A DNA stretch of 64,000 nucleotides, taken from assembly GCF_013009555.1 (NCBI RefSeq), contig NZ_CP046176.1:5561489-5625488 (forward strand), given 5' to 3'. The notes beneath the pieces were generated by a model. It had not been told where the DNA came from and searched no databases. It saw nothing but the letters and a program-made list of their open reading frames with translations. This document shows positions 16,517 to 24,555 of this stretch, one piece after another. The translations under genes were made by a program, and so were the position numbers. The stretch comes from Phocaeicola dorei. GTDB taxonomy: Bacteria; Bacteroidota; Bacteroidia; Bacteroidales; Bacteroidaceae. Every line of letters begins with the position of its first letter. Position 1 is the first letter of the stretch.

Positions 16517-17893
16517 TTATTTCTTTCCTGCCGGAGAAGCCTGTGTCATACGGATACTGCTTACCACACCTGCGGCAATGGCAAAGAATATGGCTAATAA
16601 CAAACAAGCCTGCGCCCGATGTCCTTCGGCGAATATACGGAACAACAAAGCAACCAATGTGGTCCCCAAAGTCTGACCTAACAGACGCGCCGTACCTAGC
16701 ATACCGCTGGCTCCACCGCTTCTATGAGTGGGTGCGGAAGAAACAATGGTTACATTATTGGGCGTCTGGAACAGCCCGAAGCCCATACCACAGAGTGCCA
16801 TTCGCCAGATGATATTCCATTCTGCCGGATGGGTGGGAAGCAAATAGAGTGTGAATAGGCCGGTAGCGAAGATAGTCATGCCGATACCTCCTAGCAATCC
16901 GGGATGTACTTTCTCTACCAGTCTGCCTGCAAGTGGTGCGGTCAAGATGGTAGCCAATGGCCAGGGGGTAAGTAACAAACCGATCTCTACGGCGCTGTAT
17001 CCCAATATATTCTGCATAAAAAAAGGTAAGGAAACCATAGCCAGCATCTGGGCGGTGAATGAAGTGATGGAAGTACCGATAGAAAGAGCGAAAATAGGAA
17101 TCTTCAGCAAATCTACAGGCAGGATAGGGGTTGTTTCCTTCAGTTGGCGACGGATGAAATAAGTGCCGATTATGATTAACAATACCAATTGTATGGCAAT
17201 GAATTTTCTGTTCTCAGCGTGTGCAAAACCTTCCAAAGTATAAATTAACAAGCCGAAAGTCAATGCGTTGGCTATTGCACTGATTCTATCAAACTTATGT
17301 TTTACATCTGAAGCCGGATTATGCGGTAATAACCGATGCCCGATTACTAATGCAGCCAATCCCAAAGGTATATTAATTACGAATAACCAATGCCAGCTTC
17401 CCAATGTCAGGATACTGCCTGCGATGGACGGGCCTGCAGCAGCCGAAACAGCTACCACCATGGCATTTACCCCCATTCCGCGTCCTAGTATCTGCGGCGG
17501 GTAAATTAAACGGATAAGGGCGGTATTGACACTCATCACACAGGCTGCACCGAAACCTTGAATGATACGGGAAACGGTCAGCATCCAGAAAGAGTCCGAG
17601 AGGGCGCAGGCTGCAGAGGCACCCACAAAAATGGAGATGCCGGTCAGGAATATTCGTCTGTAACCATAAATATCACCTAATGAGGCAAATGATAGTAAGG
17701 TCATGGTAATCACCAATTGGTAGGCATTAATAATCCAGATGGCATTGGCGGGGGTGACATCGAAATCGTGTGCCAGCGTGGGTAATGCGATATTCATAAT
17801 GGTTCCGTCCAGTACGGACATCATGATAGCCAGCAGTACGGCTACCACCGCAAAATATTGTTTAGGTATAAATGCGATCTTTTCTTTGCTCAT
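16517..17893 (-). CDS. MFS drug-efflux type transporter (DHA2/EmrB-QacA group)
   Basis: 458 residues, mostly hydrophobic. First helix block LAIMMSVLDGTIMNIALPTLAHDF with the Asp of DHA2 transporters, motif A as GDIYGYRR, motif C-like PSIAGSILTLGSWHWLFVINIPLG. The family exports drugs, dyes or metabolites by proton antiport; the substrate cannot be told. Single gene on the minus strand, diverging from metK across a 284-bp gap. A TAATTTTG sequence four bases before the ATG is too close to be a normal -7 box. Confidence 0.88.
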   Translation of the reverse strand: MSKEKIAFIPKQYFAVVAVLLAIMMSVLDGTIMNIALPTLAHDFDVTPANAIWIINAYQLVITMTLLSFASLGDIYGYRRIFLTGISIFVGASAACALSDSFWMLTVSRIIQGFGAACVMSVNTALIRLIYPPQILGRGMGVNAMVVAVSAAAGPSIAGSILTLGSWHWLFVINIPLGLAALVIGHRLLPHNPASDVKHKFDRISAIANALTFGLLIYTLEGFAHAENRKFIAIQLVLLIIIGTYFIRRQLKETTPILPVDLLKIPIFALSIGTSITSFTAQMLAMVSLPFFMQNILGYSAVEIGLLLTPWPLATILTAPLAGRLVEKVHPGLLGGIGMTIFATGLFTLYLLPTHPAEWNIIWRMALCGMGFGLFQTPNNVTIVSSAPTHRSGGASGMLGTARLLGQTLGTTLVALLFRIFAEGHRAQACLLLAIFFAIAAGVVSSIRMTQASPAGKK

Positions 17894-18001
17894 GATGCAA
17901 AATTAATGGAAATCGGCCAGATTAGGTTTAATTTCTTCTAAATAATTACGATTCCAATGTTAAAGAACCGGGAATTTATAGAATGGTTAAGGAATAATGC
18001 T

Positions 18002-18009
18002 TATCTTTG
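18002..18009 (+). promoter_or_regulatory. -7 box of metK
   Basis: TATCTTTG, exact match to TAnnTTTG. Transcription starting near 18016 gives a leader of about 160 nt that contains the SAM-II-like element. Confidence 0.75.
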
Positions 18010-18021
18010 CAGCCGTTAAAA

Positions 18022-18075
18022 ACAGTGGAGAGATTTGAGTAGCTTGCAACCACAGAAAAAAATGCTAAAAAATAC
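18022..18075 (+). promoter_or_regulatory. SAM-II (SAM-alpha) riboswitch in the metK leader
   Basis: The leader shows the SAM-II order: P1 5' strand GTGG (18025-18028), GATTTGAG, TTGCAA directly before the P1 3' strand CCAC (18050-18053), an A-rich linker, then the invariant GCTAAAA (18064-18070) that closes the pseudoknot. SAM-II aptamers bind SAM and repress SAM-synthesis genes, matching the downstream metK. The start codon is about 100 nt further on, more than in the compact alphaproteobacterial cases. Confidence 0.8.
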
Positions 18076-18177
18076 ATTGACTTTCTTATTTACATCTATC
18101 TACTCTGATAACTTCCCAAGGTGGTTAACGAATTAACTTTTAATTTTTAATTCTTAATTCTTAATTTTCAATTTAGA

Positions 18178-19470
18178 ATGGGATATTTATTCACATCCGA
18201 ATCGGTGTCTGAAGGACACCCCGACAAAGTGGCCGATCAAATATCGGACGCTGTGCTTGACAAACTGTTGGCGTTTGACCCCAGTTCGAAAGTAGCTTGC
18301 GAAACCCTGGTGACTACCGGACAGGTGGTACTGGCTGGAGAAGTGAAAACCAAGGCGTATGTAGATTTGCAGCGCATTGCACGTGAAGTGATTAACCGTA
18401 TCGGCTATACCAAGAGCGAATATATGTTCGAAGGAAACTCGTGCGGCGTATTCTCTGCCATTCACGAACAAAGTGCGGATATTAACCGTGGCGTGGAACG
18501 CGAGGACCCTATGAATCAAGGGGCAGGCGACCAGGGAATGATGTTTGGTTATGCTACCAATGAAACGGAAAATTATATGCCGCTGTCACTGGACTTGGCT
18601 CATAAACTGTTGATGGTATTGGCCGAAATCCGTCGTGAGGGGAAAGTGATGACTTATCTCCGTCCCGACGCCAAGAGCCAGGTTACTATTGAATACGATG
18701 ATAACGGCAAGCCGGTACGCATTGATACGATTGTGGTTTCTACCCAGCATGACGAGTTTGTAACCCCGGCTGATTCTTCCAAAGAAGCTCAGTTGAAGGC
18801 TGACGAAGAGATGTTGGCTAAGATTCGTCAGGATGTGATTGAAATCCTGATGCCACGTGTCATTGCCGAAATTCATAATGAAGAAGTATTGGCTTTGTTC
18901 AATGACCAGATAGTTTATCATGTGAACCCTACAGGTAAGTTTGTGATCGGCGGTCCTCATGGAGATACCGGTTTGACAGGCCGTAAGATTATTGTGGATA
19001 CATACGGTGGAAAAGGTGCTCACGGTGGTGGGGCGTTCTCAGGAAAAGACCCCAGTAAGGTAGACCGCAGTGCTGCTTATGCAGCACGCCATATCGCAAA
19101 GAATATGGTTGCTGCCGGTGTTGCCGATGAAATGCTGGTGCAGGTGTCATACGCCATTGGTGTGGCCCGTCCTATCAATATCTATGTAAATACGTACGGC
19201 CGCAGCAATGTGAAACTGAGCGACGGAGAGATTGCTAAGAAAATAGACCAACTGTTCGATCTGCGTCCGAAAGCCATTGAAGAGCGTTTGAAACTGCGTA
19301 ATCCTATTTATGAGGAAACCGCTTCTTACGGTCACATGGGACGTGAGCCGAAAGTAGTGACCAAGACATACGAATCCATGTATCATGAAGCAAAGACGCT
19401 GGAAGTGGAACTATTCACTTGGGAGAAGTTGGATTATGTGGATAAGATAAAGGAAGCGTTCGGTTTGTAA
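18178..19470 (+). CDS. metK: MetK, S-adenosylmethionine synthetase
   Basis: 430 residues, the Bacteroidota length (longer than the 384 of E. coli because of insertions around the middle). It makes SAM from methionine and ATP. Motifs: [21 protein letters not shown] (His and Asp of the active site), [33 protein letters not shown] and the glycine-rich phosphate loop [22 protein letters not shown]. The upstream leader has its own promoter and a SAM-II riboswitch, so product feedback on expression is likely. The last 40 nt before ATG are repeated TTAATTCT-like AT-rich sequence. Confidence 0.96.
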   Translation: MGYLFTSESVSEGHPDKVADQISDAVLDKLLAFDPSSKVACETLVTTGQVVLAGEVKTKAYVDLQRIAREVINRIGYTKSEYMFEGNSCGVFSAIHEQSADINRGVEREDPMNQGAGDQGMMFGYATNETENYMPLSLDLAHKLLMVLAEIRREGKVMTYLRPDAKSQVTIEYDDNGKPVRIDTIVVSTQHDEFVTPADSSKEAQLKADEEMLAKIRQDVIEILMPRVIAEIHNEEVLALFNDQIVYHVNPTGKFVIGGPHGDTGLTGRKIIVDTYGGKGAHGGGAFSGKDPSKVDRSAAYAARHIAKNMVAAGVADEMLVQVSYAIGVARPINIYVNTYGRSNVKLSDGEIAKKIDQLFDLRPKAIEERLKLRNPIYEETASYGHMGREPKVVTKTYESMYHEAKTLEVELFTWEKLDYVDKIKEAFGL

Positions 19471-19584
19471 GAAACGGATTCGAATATGGTGATGTATACG
19501 GGCGAATTCAATTCGTTCCTGCGGCAATGAGCATCATTGACTGACAGGGGAGGATTGGATCCGCCCGAAAACATAAGGATTTAT

Positions 19585-20172
19585 ATGAATGATATAAAGA
19601 ATGTATGTGTATATAGTGCCTCCAGCACAAAGATAGCAAAGGTGTATTTTGATGTAGCGGAAGAATTAGGACGTCTTTTGGCTGAAAAGAAGATCAATCT
19701 GATTAACGGGGCAGGCTGTATCGGCCTGATGGCGGCTACTTCAGATGCAACATTGGAGGCGGGCGGTACGGTGACAGGGGTAATCCCTCATTTTATGGTG
19801 GAGCAGGGATGGCACCATACAGGGCTGACCCGATTGATTGAGACAGAAACCATGCACGAGCGCAAACGGATGATGGCCGATTTGTCCGATGGCGTCATTG
19901 CATTGCCCGGAGGTTGCGGCACATTGGAGGAATTGCTTGAAATCATCACCTGGAAGCAGCTGGGACTTTACCTAAATCCGATAATCATCTTGAATATCAA
20001 TGGATTCTATGACTCTTTGCTTGAAATGCTGCAAAGGGCGGTGGACGAGAACTTTATGCGTAAAGAACATGCTGCTATCTGGAAAGTGGCTTCAACAGCC
20101 GAAGAAGCAATAAATTTGCTTTATACAACGCCTGTTTGGAGCAAAGAAATACGTAAATTTGCAGCGATATGA
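19585..20172 (+). CDS. LOG family protein (nucleoside-5'-monophosphate phosphoribohydrolase type)
   Basis: 195 residues from ATG 19585; an in-frame start at 19537 would add 16 non-conserved residues. Rossmann-like lysine-decarboxylase-family fold with NGAGCIGLMAATSDATLEAGG and the diagnostic catalytic motif PGGCGTLEELLEIITWKQLG (PGGxGTxxE). LOG proteins release the base from cytokinin riboside 5'-phosphate or AMP-type nucleotides; the bacterial role is not settled. It starts 114 bp after metK and overlaps the next gene by ATGA. Confidence 0.88.
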   Translation: MNDIKNVCVYSASSTKIAKVYFDVAEELGRLLAEKKINLINGAGCIGLMAATSDATLEAGGTVTGVIPHFMVEQGWHHTGLTRLIETETMHERKRMMADLSDGVIALPGGCGTLEELLEIITWKQLGLYLNPIIILNINGFYDSLLEMLQRAVDENFMRKEHAAIWKVASTAEEAINLLYTTPVWSKEIRKFAAI

Positions 20173-20981
20173 GTGAAACCTGCCATCCCGGAATAGCGTA
20201 TATTCTCCAACTTTATACGGAAGAGCAGAGCCGTGTTGATACGGCTTTGACACACAACGTGTGTCATACGTCCAAGGAAGACGGGATGAGAGGAATGGAG
20301 TTGCCCTATCAACTGCGTTCGGACTGGATGGTGACCAGCGTGTTGTTTCTTTGTTTTATTCTGGTATCATACGTGCTGGCACATGGCAAGAAACACCTTG
20401 AACAGCAATTTAAGAATTTTGCTTTGTCTAAAGAGCGTGCCAGTTTGTTTGATGATACTACTGCATCTGATGTGCGTTATACATTGGTGCTGATATTGCA
20501 AACCTGTATATTATCCGGTTTTTGTGTGTACGATTATTTTTCTGATCACGACCTGCTCCTTTTCCGTACGGTTCCTCATTATTTATTGCTAAGTATTTAC
20601 ATTGGTTATATAGTTTTTTTCTTTGTCATCAAATGGATTCTTTATAGCTTTGTAAATTGGATTTTCTTTAACAAAACACGCAATATTATTTGGCTGGAAT
20701 CTTACTTTAATGTTGTAATTGGGGCCGGATTTTTACTTTTTCCAATTGTACTTTTGATTGTGTATTTCGATCTGTCACCACAAATTGCTCCTTATTTTAT
20801 CGGTTTTGTTATAATAATTGCTAAAATTCTGCTGTTTTATAAGTGCTTTAGTAACTTTTTCAACAAATTTCATGGCGCTTTCCATTTAATTCTGTACTTT
20901 TGTGCCCTTGAAATACTCCCTGATTTTGTTCTGTGGAAAGGGATTATCTTAGCGAACAACATTTTGGTTTTAAATTTTTAG
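20169..20981 (+). CDS. DUF4271 integral membrane protein
   Basis: 270 residues. After about 55 soluble residues there are six to seven membrane segments (SVLFLCFILVSYVLAHG, YTLVLILQTCILSGFCVYDYF and others). DUF4271 is a Bacteroidota family that regularly precedes the hemD gene, as here; no activity is known. The ATG overlaps the LOG gene stop and hemD starts four bases after its stop, so it is in the middle of an operon. Confidence 0.85.
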   Translation: MSETCHPGIAYILQLYTEEQSRVDTALTHNVCHTSKEDGMRGMELPYQLRSDWMVTSVLFLCFILVSYVLAHGKKHLEQQFKNFALSKERASLFDDTTASDVRYTLVLILQTCILSGFCVYDYFSDHDLLLFRTVPHYLLLSIYIGYIVFFFVIKWILYSFVNWIFFNKTRNIIWLESYFNVVIGAGFLLFPIVLLIVYFDLSPQIAPYFIGFVIIIAKILLFYKCFSNFFNKFHGAFHLILYFCALEILPDFVLWKGIILANNILVLNF

Positions 20982-20985
20982 TACA

Positions 20986-21735
20986 TTGAAAATAAAAAAA
21001 GTCCTCGTATCTCAGCCGAAGCCGACTTCTGAAAAGTCGCCATATTATGATATTGCTGAGAAGTACGGTGTGAAAATTGATTTCCGCCCGTTCATCAAAG
21101 TTGAGAGCTTGTCGGCCAAAGAGTTCAGACAGCAAAAAGTCTCTATTCTTGATCATACCGCTGTGATTTTTACATCGCGGCACGCTATTGACCATTTCTT
21201 CAATCTGTGTGCAGAATTGCGTGTTACTGTGCCCGAAACAATGAAATATTTCTGTACGTCCGAAACCATTGCTTTGTACATTCAGAAATATGTTCAGTAT
21301 CGCAAGCGTAAAGTATTCTTCGGCGCGACCGGTAAATTCGCAGATCTGGTGCCTTCTATCGTAAAGCACAATACGGAAAAATATTTGGTGCCGATGTCTG
21401 ATGTACACAATGATGAGATCAAAACTTTATTGGATAAAAATAAAATTCAGCATACGGAGGTAGTAATGTATCGTACGGTAAGTAATGATTTTACTCCCGA
21501 GGAAGAGTTCGATTACGATATGCTGTTGTTTTTCAGTCCTGCAGGAATCAATTCTTTGATGAAGAATTTTCCGGAGTTCGACCAAAAGGAAATTGCGATA
21601 GGGTGTTTTGGTCCTGCTACTGCTAAAGCGGTAAAGGATGCCGGATTGCGGTTGGATTTGGAAGCTCCTACTGTAGAGGCTCCGTCCATGACTGCGGCAT
21701 TGGATATGTTTATCCGCGAGCGCAATAAGGATTAA
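20986..21735 (+). CDS. hemD: HemD, uroporphyrinogen-III synthase
   Basis: 249 residues, starting at a TTG (no ATG is near and the N-terminal strand IKKVLVSQP begins at once). HemD closes and inverts ring D of hydroxymethylbilane in tetrapyrrole synthesis. Sequence conservation in this family is low; recognisable parts are VIFTSRHAIDHFF, FCTSETIALYIQ, DMLLFFSPAGINSLMKNFP and IAIGCFGPATAKAVKDAGL, which match the two Rossmann-like lobes. Bacteroides are largely unable to make haem from start to finish, so the product may serve a partial or corrinoid pathway; that is inference. Confidence 0.85.
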   Translation: MKIKKVLVSQPKPTSEKSPYYDIAEKYGVKIDFRPFIKVESLSAKEFRQQKVSILDHTAVIFTSRHAIDHFFNLCAELRVTVPETMKYFCTSETIALYIQKYVQYRKRKVFFGATGKFADLVPSIVKHNTEKYLVPMSDVHNDEIKTLLDKNKIQHTEVVMYRTVSNDFTPEEEFDYDMLLFFSPAGINSLMKNFPEFDQKEIAIGCFGPATAKAVKDAGLRLDLEAPTVEAPSMTAALDMFIRERNKD

Positions 21736-21753
21736 TTTTTAGTTTATATCCCA

Positions 21754-21820
21754 AAACCGGGGGTTTTGTATCAATAAAGTTGTAACTTTGTGATTCGAAA
21801 CCCTCGGTTTCTTTATTTTA
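21754..21820 (+). terminator. Terminator after hemD enclosing the rnpA promoter
   Basis: Arms 21754-21768 and 21796-21810 can pair over 15 positions with two G-U pairs, followed by CTTTATTTTA. The 27-nt loop contains the -7 box of rnpA. Each arm can also fold on itself (GAAACC-CTC-GGTTTC at 21797-21811), so transcripts starting at the inner promoter carry only the small hairpin. Confidence 0.65.
21783..21790 (+). promoter_or_regulatory. -7 box of rnpA-yidD
   Basis: TAACTTTG, exact TAnnTTTG match, 47 bp upstream of the ATG at 21838. It sits inside the loop of the hemD terminator. Confidence 0.7.
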
Positions 21821-21837
21821 ATAAAAGAAAGAAGATT

Positions 21838-22230
21838 ATGGTAGAATATACACTCGGTAAAAAAGAGCGTTTGAATAGTAAGACATTGATTGAGCGTCTT
21901 TTTTTAGGTGGAAGCAAGTCTTTTCCGGCTTTTCCGCTACGTGTGGTGTATATGTCGGTAGAGCCTGTGGAGGAAGATATGGCGGCAGCTTCTATTCTGA
22001 TTAGTGTGCCCAAGAAGCGGTTTAAACGTGCGGTAAAGCGTAATTTGGTGAAACGTCAGGTACGTGAGGCTTATCGGAAGAACAAGCATTTGTTGCTGGA
22101 TGCGCTAGCTTCCCGGAACAAAAGACTGATTATCGCCTTTATATGGCTGGATAACCATATTCATTCTTCTGCAGAAGTGGAGGAGAAAGTGAAGAAGTTG
22201 CTGTTTCATATAGTGGAAAGATTGGAATGA
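21838..22230 (+). CDS. rnpA: RnpA, ribonuclease P protein component
   Basis: 130 residues. RnpA is the basic protein subunit that helps the RNase P RNA cut 5' leaders from pre-tRNAs. The family signature is the arginine/lysine-rich block [25 protein letters not shown]. The start at 21838 is favoured over an in-frame codon at 21790 because that codon lies on the -7 box and [12 protein letters not shown] is the normal beginning. It overlaps yidD by ATGA, the classical rnpA-yidD pair. Confidence 0.93.
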   Translation: MVEYTLGKKERLNSKTLIERLFLGGSKSFPAFPLRVVYMSVEPVEEDMAAASILISVPKKRFKRAVKRNLVKRQVREAYRKNKHLLLDALASRNKRLIIAFIWLDNHIHSSAEVEEKVKKLLFHIVERLE

Positions 22231-22448
22231 AAAAGATACTTTCCTATCTGTTGCTGTTGTCCGTTTATTTCTATCGGGGGTACATTTCTCCGATGACTCC
22301 TCCTTCATGCCGTTTTGTACCTACCTGTTCGGAATACGCTATTGAGGCTATTAAAAAACACGGACCTTTTAAGGGATTATACCTGGCGGTTCGTCGGATA
22401 TTGCGTTGTCATCCGTGGGGTGGGTCGGGCTATGATCCGGTTCCGTAA
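22227..22448 (+). CDS. yidD: YidD, membrane protein insertion efficiency factor
   Basis: 73 residues. The whole protein is the conserved YidD domain: [56 protein letters not shown] with the three conserved Cys. It assists YidC-dependent insertion of inner-membrane proteins. The start overlaps the rnpA stop and the N-terminal hydrophobic stretch could anchor it to the membrane. Confidence 0.94.
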   Translation: MKKILSYLLLLSVYFYRGYISPMTPPSCRFVPTCSEYAIEAIKKHGPFKGLYLAVRRILRCHPWGGSGYDPVP

Positions 22449-22462
22449 AATCTGTTGTTCCT

Positions 22463-23092
22463 ATGTTGCTGGATATTCATACACATCATAAAGAGGGCAT
22501 TCCGGGAGAAAATATTCTCAATGTAGAACCCGGACTATTTGAGCCTGCGGAAGGCTGCTACTATTCCATAGGTATTCATCCGTGGAAGGTTTTGGAAACT
22601 GAGCCGGAGGATTGGAAACGGCTGGAGGATGCGGCTGGCCATTCATCTGTTTTGGCAATAGGGGAGGCAGGTCTGGATAAGTTGGCTTCGGCTGATATCT
22701 TGCTGCAAAAAGAGGTGCTAATCCGACAAATTTTATTGAGTGAGTCAGTAGGAAAGCCGTTGGTGATTCATTGTGTGAAGGCGTTTAATGAGCTGATTGA
22801 GTTGAAAAAGCGGTATCGGCCGCAGATGCCCTGGGTGGTACACGGTTTCCGTAATAATTTGAATATTGCCTGTCGGCTGATGCAAGAAGACATTTATTTC
22901 TCCTTGGGGGAAAAGTATCAGCCTGATGTGCTACAGAATGTGCCTTTAGAGCGTTTATTGGCCGAAACAGATGAAAGTCCGCTGGATATCCGCACGGTTA
23001 TCGGGCAAATGGCAGAGGCGAAAGATGTGGCAGTCTCCTTGTTGTGTGATAGAATAAGTGAAAACACACGGAAAATCTTTTTTCAGCGATAA
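22463..23092 (+). CDS. TatD-family metal-dependent hydrolase
   Basis: 209 residues, about 50 fewer than E. coli TatD. HxH metal motif at the very start (LLDIHTHH), then SIGIHPWKV, AIGEAGLDKLA (Glu ligand), LVIHCVKAFNELI, VVHGFRNN and ETDESPLDIR (Asp ligand) in TatD order. The family includes 3'-5' DNases and D-aminoacyl-tRNA-type hydrolases; the exact substrate is unknown. It follows yidD by 14 bp. The shortened form is common in Bacteroidales. Confidence 0.85.
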   Translation: MLLDIHTHHKEGIPGENILNVEPGLFEPAEGCYYSIGIHPWKVLETEPEDWKRLEDAAGHSSVLAIGEAGLDKLASADILLQKEVLIRQILLSESVGKPLVIHCVKAFNELIELKKRYRPQMPWVVHGFRNNLNIACRLMQEDIYFSLGEKYQPDVLQNVPLERLLAETDESPLDIRTVIGQMAEAKDVAVSLLCDRISENTRKIFFQR

Positions 23093-23118
23093 GAGTTGTT
23101 TCTTCAGATAAAGAGTCG

Positions 23119-23126
23119 TACTTTTG
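23119..23126 (+). promoter_or_regulatory. -7 box of tyrS
   Basis: TACTTTTG, exact TAnnTTTG match, 44 bp upstream of the tyrS start. Confidence 0.65.
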
Positions 23127-23170
23127 TGGCATTAAAGTATAAATCAAACATTTAAATAGATAATCATTCG

Positions 23171-24463
23171 ATGAATTTTGTAGAAGAATTAACATGGCGT
23201 GGAATGGTGCACACGATGATGCCGGGCACCGAGGAGTTATTGGCTAAAGAACAAGTAACAGCTTATCTGGGTATTGATCCTACGGCTGATTCTTTGCATA
23301 TCGGTCACCTGTGTGGTGTGATGATGCTGCGTCATTTCCAGCGTTGCGGTCACAAGCCGTTGGCATTGGTGGGCGGTGCGACCGGTATGATTGGTGACCC
23401 TTCCGGCAAATCGCAGGAACGTAATCTGCTGACTGAAGAAACATTGCGTCACAATGTGGCTTGTATCAAGAAACAGTTGGCTAAGTTCCTTGACTTTGAG
23501 AGCGATGCTCCTAACAAAGCCGAATTGGTGAACAATTACGACTGGATGAAGGACTTTACTTTCCTTGATTTCGCCCGTGAGATAGGTAAGCATATCACCG
23601 TAAATTATATGATGGCTAAGGATTCTGTACAGAAACGTTTGAACGGTGAGGCTCGTGACGGTTTGTCATTTACAGAATTTACTTACCAGCTGTTGCAGGG
23701 ATACGATTTCTTGCATCTTTATGAAACAAAGGGCTGCAAACTTCAGATGGGTGGTTCGGACCAATGGGGTAATATTACTACCGGGGCCGAGCTGATTCGT
23801 CGTACCAATGGCGGTGAAGTGTTTGCATTGACTTGTCCGTTGATTACAAAAGCTGATGGTGGTAAGTTCGGTAAGACTGAATCTGGTAATATTTGGTTGG
23901 ACCCCCGTTATACTTCTCCTTATAAGTTCTATCAGTTCTGGTTGAATGTAAGTGACGAGGATGCCGCACGTTATATAAAGATTTTCACGTCACTGAGTCA
24001 GGAAGAAGTGGAAGTATTGACAGCAGAACATGCTGAAGCTCCGCATCTGCGTGTATTGCAGAAGCGTCTGGCTAAGGAAGTGACTGTGATGGTTCATTCG
24101 GAAGAAGATTATAATGCGGCTGTTGAGGCATCAGGCATTCTGTTTGGTAACGCCACTTCCGAAGCATTGAAAAAACTGGATGAAGACACGTTGCTGGCAG
24201 TGTTCGAAGGTGTTCCTCAGTTTGAAGTGTCCAAGGATGTATTGGCCGAAGGGGTGAAAGCAGTAGACCTGTTTGTTGATAATGCCGCTGTTTTCGCTTC
24301 AAAAGGTGAAATGCGTAAGCTTGTACAGGGCGGTGGTGTTTCGTTGAATAAGGAGAAATTAAATGCCTTTGACCAGGTAATTACAACTGCTGATCTGCTG
24401 GACGGAAAATACCTGCTGGTTCAGCGCGGGAAGAAGAATTATTATTTGGTGATTGCCAAATAA
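23171..24463 (+). CDS. tyrS: TyrS, tyrosyl-tRNA synthetase
   Basis: 430 residues. Class I synthetase: HIGH-type motif [10 protein letters not shown], tyrosine-binding [13 protein letters not shown] and [12 protein letters not shown], and the KMSKS-type loop as KFGKTESGN. The C-terminal 60 residues form an S4 RNA-binding domain ([20 protein letters not shown]). Own promoter upstream, strong terminator downstream. Confidence 0.96.
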   Translation: MNFVEELTWRGMVHTMMPGTEELLAKEQVTAYLGIDPTADSLHIGHLCGVMMLRHFQRCGHKPLALVGGATGMIGDPSGKSQERNLLTEETLRHNVACIKKQLAKFLDFESDAPNKAELVNNYDWMKDFTFLDFAREIGKHITVNYMMAKDSVQKRLNGEARDGLSFTEFTYQLLQGYDFLHLYETKGCKLQMGGSDQWGNITTGAELIRRTNGGEVFALTCPLITKADGGKFGKTESGNIWLDPRYTSPYKFYQFWLNVSDEDAARYIKIFTSLSQEEVEVLTAEHAEAPHLRVLQKRLAKEVTVMVHSEEDYNAAVEASGILFGNATSEALKKLDEDTLLAVFEGVPQFEVSKDVLAEGVKAVDLFVDNAAVFASKGEMRKLVQGGGVSLNKEKLNAFDQVITTADLLDGKYLLVQRGKKNYYLVIAK

Positions 24464-24495
24464 GAAAAAAGAGAATTTCTTTTATAGATAAAAAT

Positions 24496-24541
24496 AAAAA
24501 CCGGAAGGAGAAATGATAGGTTTTCTTCTTCCGGTTTTTTG
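24496..24541. terminator. Bidirectional terminator between tyrS and the Tricorn-like gene
   Basis: 18-bp arms 24496-24513 and 24522-24539 with a single mismatch (core AAAACCGGAAG / CTTCCGGTTTT); T-runs follow on both strands, serving the convergent genes tyrS and 24556-27810. Confidence 0.88.
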
Positions 24542-24555
24542 TATCTTTTTTCTCC

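Noticed and set aside
17898..17905. TAATTTTG as the promoter of the MFS gene
   Set aside because: It ends four bases before the ATG, so transcription would start at or after the start codon.
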